64,000 nt of DNA from Platycnemis pennipes (taxonomy: Eukaryota > Arthropoda > Insecta > Odonata > Platycnemididae), in the NCBI GenBank assembly GCA_933228895.1, contig OW121847.1:86097656-86161655 (forward strand), given 5' to 3'. The notes under the pieces were generated by a model. It had not been told where the DNA came from and searched no databases. It saw only the letters and a list, made by a program, of their open reading frames with translations. Each line of letters opens with the position of its first letter. Within the stretch, counting starts at the first letter, position 1. Below are positions 1 to 10,800 of the stretch, in pieces. A program made the position numbers and the translations under genes.

Positions 1-73
1 TTATAGATTGACTGACTATTGAGAAGAGGGTGGAGAGAAACCAAGCTTTGGCATCTGATTCTCTTTGCGTAAA

Positions 74-291
74 GGCCGCTTTACACGGTACATTTTATTG
101 TACAAACGAATGTATGAAAATGAACTAAATAGTATGTTTGTCTGAATGGAATTAGAACAGGTTCTATTTTCCGTTCAGTCATTCAAACATTCGCACAAGC
201 GTTCACACAATTTGCCGCGCTACACGGTACAATTTTCTCATACAAGCGTTTGTACAAGAAATTGTACAAAAAATGTACCGTGTAAATGGCC
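74..291. mobile_element. MITE with terminal inverted repeats, superfamily unclear
   Basis: Ends GGCCGCTTTACACGGTACAT and the inverse of GCCATTTACACGGTACATTT mirror each other. Sub-terminal repeats (TTGTACAAACG / CGTTTGTACAA) extend the match for about 45 bp into each side. No clear target duplication is visible, so the superfamily is not assigned. The short frame inside it is not a gene. Confidence 0.7.
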
Positions 292-1904
292 TGAAGGCAT
301 AAATGAGTTCGTAGATTTACGCCTTATCCGACAGATTGAATGCTGACGTGAAGTGCTCTCCATACAGCGCTCGAGTAGGGATCAGTATTCCACAAAATAC
401 TTCTACCAATTCGAAGGCGGACTTTCAAGATGGGAAGCTAGTCTCTAGTCACCTACCCAACCTGATCTCCTCTTGTTCGCACTGCAACGGAAAAGAAAAA
501 TAGAAGAGTTTTGTACTGACAAATATATTGTACCCCTCAATGTGGCCGTGAGATGTTCGATTTTTAAAATTGTGGGCAAATATAATTTGAATTACTAAAG
601 GATGTTGATGTGTTCGTTTTATATAAAAACGGTACATTTTTGCACCGATTTTATTTCGGACTAATCGCTTTCATCGGTATGCCCTGCTGATTTTCGTAGT
701 TTTAATGTGCTTCGATTTTATCGTGACATCCTCTCCTCCACTTCTAACCTCGATAGCATTCTAGGTCGATGATTATTTGTGTGTTTATTAAATCGATTAT
801 AAGCTATTGAATATAAGGATTAAAATGTACATTTACTGAGTTTATAGATCAAAATAAAAGGTAACATTACTAGGAAAGGATTTTATGGAATTTGTTACAT
901 GTTCTTTTGGCAAGTCATAATGGATGTTATTTTATGTTCTTTTAGCAAGATAATTGGATCTTCAATCTGTAACTATTTTTAGCAACAAAAATGGGGAACT
1001 CCAGTCTTTTCTCCATCACTATCCAAGATGATTTATTTTGCCAGTAACTTCTCACTTTGATGTAACGAACTTCGTCCCATTTGATTCAAGATAGAGCTTT
1101 CACCATACGTTATTTAATACCTCGTATTAAGGATCTATTTATAGCTTTTCTTTGGAACTTTTCCCGGCTCTATACCTCCCCCCAAAATCATAAGGATTCC
1201 GTAAGTCAGGTAGGGTCCCCAAGTAGGGGTCAGACCCCGTCAGGAAAACCCAAAGCTGTGTGGAACCCTTATGGGTCAAGTGATGCAATGAGACAATTCC
1301 ATCGCCTCATGTATGCGCTATTTGAATTTTTTTTATCATAAGGTGAAGTTTATATCCCTTCCCACCTATATTTTTTCATATAAAGCTCTCATCCCAAATT
1401 CTTCGTACTTAGCGCTCCCGAACGCTTACTGATTCGGTGTGGTACGGGAGACGCCCATTCGTTACGTAACGCTAAAGGTGTAGTGAGGGATCGGACCTAC
1501 CGTTACGATTCACTATATACAGGGACGGTCGTCCACCCTTCCGTTACGTTAGAAGAAAGTTTCACTGTAAATTCTTCCTTTTTTCAACTAACAATGATGG
1601 TGTACTTAAAAGTAATTGAATAAATAATTCTGTTGAAAAACAAGTAAGGTGATTTTAAGGAATGTCTGTGTTATCTTTCGGCGAAAAGTATGGGTTCTTT
1701 TTAGCGTTGAGTAATTTAGGGGAGGAGAGGCTCTTAGAGAATTTCACGGACCGGTATAAGGGGAGAGAGGGATCGAAAAGGTGGAAAATCATCGGTTCGT
1801 AATATATGGATGGCCTCCGTAATATATGATGATTGTGATGGAATTGATCATACATTCACGTTGCAGCATTGTTTTCCATAGTGGATAGTCATGGCATCGA
1901 TTTG
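292..1904. other. Upstream intergenic sequence, nothing recognised
   Basis: There are no coding signatures, no tRNA-like boxes and no transposon ends. Short frames here look random. Confidence 0.5.
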
Positions 1905-2460
1905 AATTGAGGGTGGGCTCCTATGCAGTCTCCGCAGAAGCGAGTCCGCACGACAAAGATGCAGGCCTCTTCATCTCTGCCGTCCTACCGCCCTCAACCC
2001 GCGCCTCCGTCGAACGCGCTAAATCCCCGCTTCCAACGAGGTCGAACGCCGGAGGGCGCGGGGGCCGCGAGCGGAGTTCGTGGCCTCGTCTCCCCGGCGC
2101 GGCGATAGCCATCGCACCCACCACCGCCGGTTGGCCGTACAAGGCGCTCGGGTGCCGGCTAGTTATGTCGTCGCCGGAACCACACGCGACAGAGAGAGAG
2201 AGAGAGAGAGACATTCTCTCGCTTCAGCCCCCGCCGCTGTCGTGAGTTGCCAACGCGGGGAGGTGAAGTCCGCAGACGATGACCCGCTGTCGTATGTTTT
2301 CCGTTTCGAGGGCCGAGTGCGACGCCGTCTTGTCTTTCGCGATCTTTGATTGATATTCGCATCACGAGGCTGCGAGATGACGAGCCTCGATTCCCCTGCC
2401 GTCGCTTGAAGTAATTGAATGCGCTCACCGCCCGCCCTACTAGCGTTCCCATTCTTGATC
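1905..2460. promoter_or_regulatory. CpG-rich island, probable promoter or first-exon region
   Basis: This block is strikingly GC- and CpG-rich against an AT-rich background (for example GGGCGCGGGGGCCGCGAGCG), and carries a (GA)n tract near 2190-2211. Open frames run through it on both strands, as expected of GC-rich sequence, so none is called as a gene. It lies upstream of the plus-strand transporter and could be its promoter or 5' UTR exon. That link is inference. Confidence 0.45.
2190..2211. repeat. (GA)n microsatellite
   Basis: An uninterrupted run of GA dinucleotides lies within the CpG-rich block. GA tracts are common in arthropod promoters, where they bind GAGA-type factors; here only the repeat is seen. 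Confidence 0.85.
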
Positions 2461-3865
2461 AATCGTTCTCACGAGGGAAGTGAACCGCATTAATCCGGGA
2501 AGTGAAAGAAAATCGCTGTGACTCGAGAGAGTCAGTCCTTCAATAATGGATGTCATTGTGCCGGCCGGACGTGTCCCAATGAAAAGAGTCTTTCACGGTA
2601 GCGCTCGGTCAACCCTTTTTTTCTGTGATGGATGAATCTGGCTGTCGGCTGGTGCATTTTTACGGTGCCTAAAGTCCCGTTCGTTGCGTATGCATTTCAT
2701 AATTTTTAAAAAATTTGATGAGACTTAAGAGAGACTTCTTTAAGATTCCAAAGGATTAAACATGTGACTGTCGGGAAGTGGCCTTTCAGATATCCAAACT
2801 GCGAATCAGGAAGCACAGAGATGTATATTGTGCCGCAAGTAATCAGTTGAAAAGGCTCCTACATTTTGTTCTACATTATCAGACAAACATGCCCTGAATT
2901 TTTGGAGTTTTTAAAGTCACATCGAGCAAAAAACTCGAATTTTTCTCGTCGGGGTCACCTCTCGGTCGAAATCGTCACCCCGGGGTCAATTTTAAATCGG
3001 GATCTGAGAGACATGTGAAAGCTATTTCTGGTCTTCGGTGAATGCGTGTGTCATTTCAGAAAATTTGTCGAATCTTCCAAAGCCTTCGTCGCCAGTTTAA
3101 CTATGTGATAAGCATAGAGCAAAGAGTAGGACACGATGATACCTCCCCTCGGTAATTGCACGCTGGAGCGTTTTTTTGAATCGATTGACATCTCTCGATT
3201 TTTATCTGATTCGCATCAGAGACGAACGACACTTTTGCCTCATTGTCCTTATACAAGATGCCGCGAATTATTAGAGCCGTCAGCGTCTCTACCTCGGGGT
3301 ATTTATTAATTCAGGACCCTGAATTCATAGTCTCTGGCGAAATGCTACTGGAAACTCCTGTTTTTATTGGAAAATGAAAAAAATGCATCAGTTATTTATA
3401 TTTTATTTGTTCTTGTTTTAAAGAAAATACTCGAACAATGCTCAAATGGAGGAACATAATAATAACAATCTAGGGGGAGCCATGGTTATCAAAAGGTTGC
3501 GGGATCAGCTGCTCGTTCTTTTGTAAGAAATGAAAATCCCCCTTCATAATGAGGTGATCTGCCCGTTTTTATGCAATGATCCTACCCTGCTTCACTTTTT
3601 CGCCTCCATCTCTCTCCAACCCCTTTCCCTTATACGATTCTTCTCTTCCGACTAGCGCATTTCATATCTCTTCTCATCTTATCTAAAACTTCCATTCTTA
3701 CCCTCCTTCTTCTTCGCTCTCCTTTTATTCGTCCTTCTATTACGTCCTTTGTAATTCTGTCGCCAATCCTCTATTGTTATTTTATGAAGAAAGTTAGTAG
3801 GTACTAAACCTTTGAAGCCCTCAAACGGTCGAAAAGTTGGACGTAACTACTTAAGATAAACAGCT

Positions 3866-3943
3866 ATGGCTTCAGAGGAAGAGCTCCATGGATTCGATCC
3901 GATATGGGCATTCATTTTTCTTGCACGACTCTTCAAGATAGCG
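3866..3943 (+). CDS. Candidate first coding exon of the urea transporter
   Basis: ATG in a fair context (CAGCT before it, GC after) opens 26 codons, MASEEELHGFDPIWAFIFLA then RLFKIA. They end at GCG|GTAAAT, a usable donor in phase 0, which would fit the phase-0 acceptor at 7681. There is no homology support, and short ATG exons of this kind occur by chance. It is listed only because the gene needs a start and this is the best phase-compatible option I saw. Confidence 0.2.
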
Positions 3944-6652
3944 GTAAATTTAGTGACGATGAATGATGTTCTTCGAGGTCCATCCTTATCAAATGAGCCA
4001 TCGCATTGTGAGCGTTGAGAAAAATCGGTACTATTAGTTGAATTAGAATTTTAAAAAAAAGTCCAAATGGGATTTGGGTGGACCCTGGATTCTAATCGCG
4101 GTGCTGTATATGTGTGGTAGGAGCCTTCATTGGATCCCGGTTTCCTGAGAACTTAATGACATGAAGTTTCATTTTCTTGTATCTCCGAGGAGAGGGCGTT
4201 GAGTATATAATGTCTTAGCGCGTCGCCTACGAGGTAAGAAACAATACTTTCCCTCTGATCCACTAGCATTACCACAGTCGCGCCACGAGTGAGGCAGAAG
4301 TAAGCAAATTTCACAAACCTTCCTGTAGGCTAGAAATACAAGAGTTTCCTAGTCGTCAGTTGCATTTCACCACAGTGTCTAATGCTTTTGGAACAACCAA
4401 ACTCTTTCATTCGGGCAATTTTAAATAGTCCGTTGCTTAACGTTGCTATTGTATCTTTAAACCAACGGTGGCAGTCTCGAACTCAATAAAAGCATGGCCT
4501 TGGTGAAATGTGTTCGTTTATTCTTTGGATTGCTATCATACCGTTCGGAACGATCACGGGCGAGCTTATTTTCGAGAACCGATTTCATATCTAGCTCCAT
4601 TGTGAAAGAAGAGTGTGGTCATTTCTGTTTTGGAAGAAAGGAATATTATCCCTGGGGTTGCAAAAGTAGCTAAATATTTGCGTGTGACGAAAAATATGTG
4701 ACTTCTTATAATTAGACCAGGTTTATTTAAATCGTCCGAAAAGCGTGTGGGATCCGCTTATCATGTGATCTACGTCTATACGTCTTGGCCTCCTCACTCC
4801 TTTTGCATACCATTACTTTTTTTCTCTTTTAATTGATCTTCAGTTGATATGTGTCTGGCCAATGTCTTTTCCATGCTAAAAAAAGCCTTCTTTACATTTC
4901 TTTCTATCTCTTTCATAGTCATCCCTTGGGAAATAGTATAGTCGTGGAAGTGATCCGATTTAGCCCAGTCCTCCCCACGTAATCAGGGTGTAGTAGAGAA
5001 GTAAATTGCGCATTTCTGAGCCGTTCGTCCCCGTCGGTATTGCTGCCTATTAAGCCTTCGGTGTAAGTTAGAGTTCACGATACGAGGGGATTGACCCTGC
5101 GAGTTTATCCCTTTGAGATTTCCTAAAGAGTGTGAGTGAATGGTCTGATGAGGGATTCAGTTATGGGTGTCACAGCGGAAGAGAAAATTTGGTCAAGCGG
5201 AGGGCGTGTCACCTTCCCTTTTACGCGCTGTGATGCGCTTCTTACGACAAGCCTGTCAACTCCATCAAGCATTGACCGCACGCTCTCCCTCGAATAATAT
5301 TTGGTGGATGTCGTTGATAGCCTTTTCCTGGTCGAGATTAATTAACGGCGACATACTGTCAACTTATGAAGTTGTTTCCTTTTTCATTAAGAGATGAATG
5401 CGAGTTATCCAATGCGTAGGTTGAGACTTTTATTACGTTGTTCTCGGCGATCGATGTCTCTTTCCTTGCTTTACTCTTTCCCAACCGCGTCAACTGTGGA
5501 CAGATTTTCCCGATTCGAACCGTACGGATATGGATTATGCAATTCCAAATCGAAAAAATCTCCGCGATACAACGCATACCAAGGACGGATTAATTCTCTG
5601 GGGTTGTGTCCATATTCAATCAGTTAACATCCAATTAACTCGGATTCACGTTTCTAATCGATTTCAAAGCTGAGCAAATTAATTATCGCTTTTTATTAAT
5701 CTTCGGAGAAAGTGTCTCCTTCGATTCCACTTAAATTGGTATTTCATTTTCAGCCCTTTTTCGGAATGCAGATGGATTCAACTGCAATTTATTTCATAAA
5801 TGTAATTTTTTGCCGAATCGATTCTTTTTGCATTAGTCAAATCGATAACTTTCGTCAAATCCTAGATCCGCACGGTAAACTCTGTAGTCTTGACACCATA
5901 TCACGGATAGTTTGAGCTGGAACTCACGGTGAATGTGAAGCAAGTATGTTAAGTTTCAATCGACTCGAACGTTTAGGAAATTAATAGTATCATGCCCGAT
6001 AAAATTACTATAATATGACCCTCTCTTCACCAACTAATATGTACCTCCTACTTATTCTCAACACACTTCCAAGACACTTCATACTACTTCGGTATTCCAT
6101 GTCCCCAGGTCCTCAAGAATGAGTACCATCATTACTGGGCATCAGAATGATTCTGAGCAGCTATCCACTCGAGTTTTCTGCTGGTCAACCTCGTCATTTT
6201 ATCATATTTATTCTCATTTGCGACCAGAATTTCCATACATCTCACCCGATTTAATTCTATGTAGTTCTTCCTAGTCACTTGTCCATCAATGATTGTATTA
6301 ATTTTCATCGCCCTATGGCCATTCTGTCCTCTGTCCATTTCATCATGGGATTAGCATACACTTTGAAAACTTTTAATGATTTCTTATATAGGATAACTAC
6401 CAAATGTGTTAGATAATTAAATAATTCGAGAAAAGATAGTGACTGGTCTTCACTCTCTGAACTAGGAGTTATGGTCCCTTTAATCCATTCGACTGCCAAA
6501 AGTCATTGCATTGGTTTGAATCTGTTTGCGACACCGTCTCAAGTTTTATTGAGGGGATTGATTTGGAGTGCATGATGGCTTTGGGAGAAAAGGGGTCATG
6601 TATATTCCTTATTTTGTGTTGCTTCTATTGAAGTAATACACGTGCAATTTTC

Positions 6653-6721
6653 CACAAAATAAAATTTTTACTTCGACCCGGGTTTCAATGTTGATACATA
6701 AAGTAAAAATTTTATTTTGTG
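6653..6721. repeat. Perfect 21-bp inverted repeat around a 27-bp loop
   Basis: The left arm 6653-6673 (CACAAAATAAAATTTTTACT, then T) is exactly complementary to the right arm 6701-6721. The loop contains CGACCCGGGTTTCAA, similar to a motif near 43397. This could be a small foldback element or a transposon end. Confidence 0.8.
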
Positions 6722-7680
6722 AAAAAATGCGCACATATTACTCCAGTATGTACAAATACCTCTTGATTTTGCAAGAATCCTCAGATTTGATATGTTGCTT
6801 CTATCTCCAGTAAATCCAATTTTTTTAAGTATATAGGTACCTACTTCTTATTTACTGAAATGAAATTAATTCAAAAGTGAAAGAAAAAATTCATACCTTT
6901 TTATTCAGGAGTCTCACCCAAACCTGAATTATTTCACGCAAATTCTTACACCTGGAAGGGAGCAATTTTGTCCTTCTCCTCCCAAGCAACTGTTCCTGAA
7001 GTAGCTCTCCACTCATTTTTGGTTTTGGATAATACATTGATGCCTTCATATTTCTTTATGTCATCACTGTTGTAATTTTTCCCTTATCTTGTGCTGGATC
7101 GCTGTAGTACTTTCATTATACCTTTTGACACACAGCTGTATAATCTATGGCCTCAGCATTCTCATCCTGGAGCATCATAATCTAATTGACTCATTTCATC
7201 TCCAATGATGGCTTGCGGAGAAATATGAGATTTAAAGAGTTAATTACCATCCAATTAAGTGTTGATTGTCGTGAAAACGAACATTGTTTTAAGATTCTTT
7301 TGATGAATTGCTCTAGCCAACCATTCTGAAAGACCTGGACAGGAACAACACTGTCTCTCCCATCTCATCCAATGCTCAATACTCTGTTATTTATTCAGTT
7401 GCTAATACATCATCAATACTTACTGTTAGTAGGCCCAGTAGATGACAGAAGTGTCATCAATGGTTCAGTGGAACCAATTAGGATTTAACAGTTTGTTAGA
7501 AATCATGTCTAATATTCAAGAGATTCACTATTAACCAAACCTTAAAGTGATAACCAGCGGTTAAAAACAGTTCTGATCTTATTTCACTAAAATATAAAAC
7601 TTCCCTAATTATGTCATTATCATTATTAAGTTGACTTGTTTGATACCTACTAATTACATGTTCTACTTAATCCTTCACAG

Positions 7681-7812
7681 GAATCATCTGCAAAGCACTG
7701 GGCTTCTTATTCTGGAGACTGTCCATGTGTGAACAGAATACTTGCATCAAGGAGTACAAAGCTATGGACAATTTTCAAATTTCTTAATGCCTTATTTAGA
7801 GCTTTTGGGCAG
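7681..7812 (+). CDS. Urea transporter exon (first recognised)
   Basis: The acceptor is TTCACAG before 7681 and the donor is GTAAGC after CAG at 7812. It holds 44 codons, phase 0 at both ends. The exon encodes the cytoplasmic N-terminal segment and enters the first membrane region, ending in LFRAFGQ, the start of the family signature that continues on the next exon. It opens with Glu rather than Met, and no ATG lies in frame within it, so translation starts further upstream. Confidence 0.8.
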
Positions 7813-10800
7813 GTAAGCTGCATTTTTAAAATCTTGATTTTAGGAAATAAATGAAATACTGAAATCTTTTGGTCATTATAGAGATTCTTAGATGATAATA
7901 CCTTAAATGTGTTGCCACTATGTATTACAATGTAATTTTAAAAATGTTAGAGCTCCTTAATCTGGCAAATATAAAGAATTCATAGCATTGCCTTTATAAT
8001 CAATATTCTGAAATTTACAAGAAAGCAAAACATTTAGATATTAAATTAAGAATTAGGCACTATTGTGCATAAACAACCATTAGAAAATCACTTCAAAGTA
8101 GAAGAAAGCAAATGCAGCAGTTTGAAGTGATGAAAGATCATTATACAATCCTATTCGGGTTTAAAATATTTCATTCAGAGGAAAATCAAGCAACTACAGT
8201 TCCGTGACCTTATTAATTCACTCCTTCCAGTGCTTTTTGTTGCTAAAAATGAAGACAAAGCAAAAGAAAGCAATGATTATATCCTCTGTATCAAAGCATT
8301 TTGCCAAAATCTGAGTATTTATTTATCACAAAAAGGTATTTTATTTCCATCCGGAAAAAGTCAGTGAAATTGCATGAAAATAAATATAAAACATTGTATG
8401 ATATTTACTTGATACTTATATGATATCATTTACTTCTTCCTCTTTTTAGCTATATGCCTAAAATTTGTATGCTCTTAATTTCTACAATATTGAATATAAA
8501 ACCTCATGACAAAATCAGTAAGGGTCCACTCCCTTAAAAAAGAAATTGTACATATAGTTTGTTGAAAAAATTTAATATTTTATGTCTTGACATGTTTATT
8601 CTTTAATTCTCCTTTTGTAATATATGCAAGCTTTTCCCCCTGAAGAACTGATTATGGGTTGTTTTTATATAGAATACAGAGCCTGAAAATTATAAATACA
8701 GTACTATTAAAAAAATTTGAAATTTAGTTTGGGCATAGCTTGGTAATTGTTTTTCTTCTAATATTATGCAATATAATGAAAATTAATTCGCATGAATAAT
8801 AGGAATTGAATAATTCTCAATATAAAAGGAATTCATCAGCTCTCTACTTAGGTGTTGTTTGAAATACCCTTCATTTTCTTCCTTACTTGTCCAAGAATCT
8901 ACATTAAAATATGGTCTGCATTATTCCATGCTTGGTAATCTGCAAACCTATCAATGTACATAATCGGTATTCCTCTTGAATTTAGGTCTACATGGGACAC
9001 CTCTCACATCTCCTCTGTCATTACTCTCACACACACATACCTTCCACATACTCCATGCGAATCCCTCTGACCCACAGGGATGGGGTTGGTGTGGCAGCTG
9101 GAATGCTGGCCACCCATCCAAAGAGCCTGGGTTTGATTCCTGATGGTGGTAGATTTTTCAGTGACAAACCGTTCCCTACTTGAGTTCCTAGTGGAGGACA
9201 TCTCAGGTTCAGCACTCCATCCGTTGGATGGGACGTTAAACTATGATCCCCTTAGTGACTGTCATTGAGAGGAGGCTAATGCCAATGCTGGGTATATCTC
9301 CTCCCTTCCTCCATAATTCTCTGTAATGTTCCTACCATTACCCAATTACTTAACAATCCTAAATGGTGTAAATGACCTCAGCTGTTGGTTGCCTACCCTG
9401 TAAAGCTCACTAATTAACCTCTAGCCCACCCCAAAATATCTTAGTACATCTATTGACTTTCCTCAGTGCATCAAATACATTTTTGATGCCAAAAGAAAAT
9501 GCTGAAGTGTCATTTCTTTAGTTAAAATTCCTTCCTATTGATATTCTCATCAATGCTATTTAATGATGTGTTGCAGTCTTCTGTTTAACTACTTTAGTGT
9601 TGACCTTCATTATTTTCATTGGTGAAAAATTCTAGGACATTTTTTAAAAAATTGATGAATATGTATTTGATCAGAAATCTATGTAAAACTATTTATGTTC
9701 TGAAGCCATATTTTTTTGGAAAAGTTATGCTCTCTTAACATACAGGATATGCAATTGAATTTAACTTTGTTGTTCTTACACCATTTAAATTTTGGAGAAT
9801 TTTTAGGGTGGGAGCAAGAAATGATGCTAAAGGTCAAAAGATGGCATTTTTGCCATATTTGGCTAGCAGACACCGCAAGGGGTAGTGTATATGCAATCAG
9901 TCTCACAGTTTGGACTCCTGGACCCAGGTTAATATTCCTGTCCTAGATTTTCAATATATAATTGTGCAGTCCTATTATCTTTATCATGTTTTCCTAAATA
10001 TATTTTCTCCTGTAGCTCAGATCTCTTTCCAATCCATTAACATATTTATTCAGTAGATTACATTGTTTTCCATCTCTTACTCTTTGCAAGTGATTGATTA
10101 GCATGCTCCGTTTGTTCTCCCAATTGATATGGTTTCACCCAGTGAGGTTTGCTCTCCTTGTATCTCCCTTAAGTTGCCATTATTTTGATTCAATCCAAAC
10201 TTGTGAGACGAATTGTTTCCAGCAATAAGGAAAATTTCCAAAGATGAAAATAATGTGAAAAACATTTTAAACGATTGTTTGGTATATCAGTATAAATTTT
10301 TTGTTACCCAATGAGAATAAAAACCCACTCTTGCATATCTTTTCACAAATAACTTTCCTTTGGAAATACCTGTATCTAGGTATTCCCAGTGTCACTTTAG
10401 GTCTACAGGTGACATTCATTATTTTGTATTCTTGGTGAATTAATTTCATGAGCTGATGTTAAAAAATGTATATTTTCTTGCCCCAGCTTGTGAGATACTT
10501 ATGAAAATACATACTGACATTATTTTATATATTTATAGGTAATCTTTTGTAACAATCCCATCAGCGGTGTGTTTGTTTTGGTAGCTGTTCTTGTGGCAGA
10601 ACCATGTGCAGCACTTGGTGGTCTTCTCAGTGCCATCACTGCCGTTATCACTGCTTTGGTAAGAAAATATTGCATGTGCAATGACTCAGATTAGTATGCA
10701 TAAATGTATTACTTCCATTGTTTTATTTCCATCTCATGAATAGCAGAGCCTATAGTGATGATAACGCACTAGATGCATTTTGAAATATTTAACTGAATAA

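Larger units (their letters stand above)
2461..7680. other. 5' intron or intergenic sequence of the transporter
   Basis: Apart from the weak exon candidate at 3866-3943 and the inverted repeat at 6653-6721, no coding homology or repeat family is recognised. The missing start exon of the transporter should lie here or just upstream. Confidence 0.45.

Noticed and set aside
1907..2462. Several overlapping open frames of 60-110 codons in the CpG-rich block, both strands
   Set aside because: GC-rich sequence has few stop codons by chance. No frame shows domains, and they overlap on both strands.
5163..5397. Alternative start exon for the transporter (ATGGGTGTCACAGCGGAAGA)
   Set aside because: The only donor-like GT nearby would leave phase 1, incompatible with the phase-0 acceptor at 7681.
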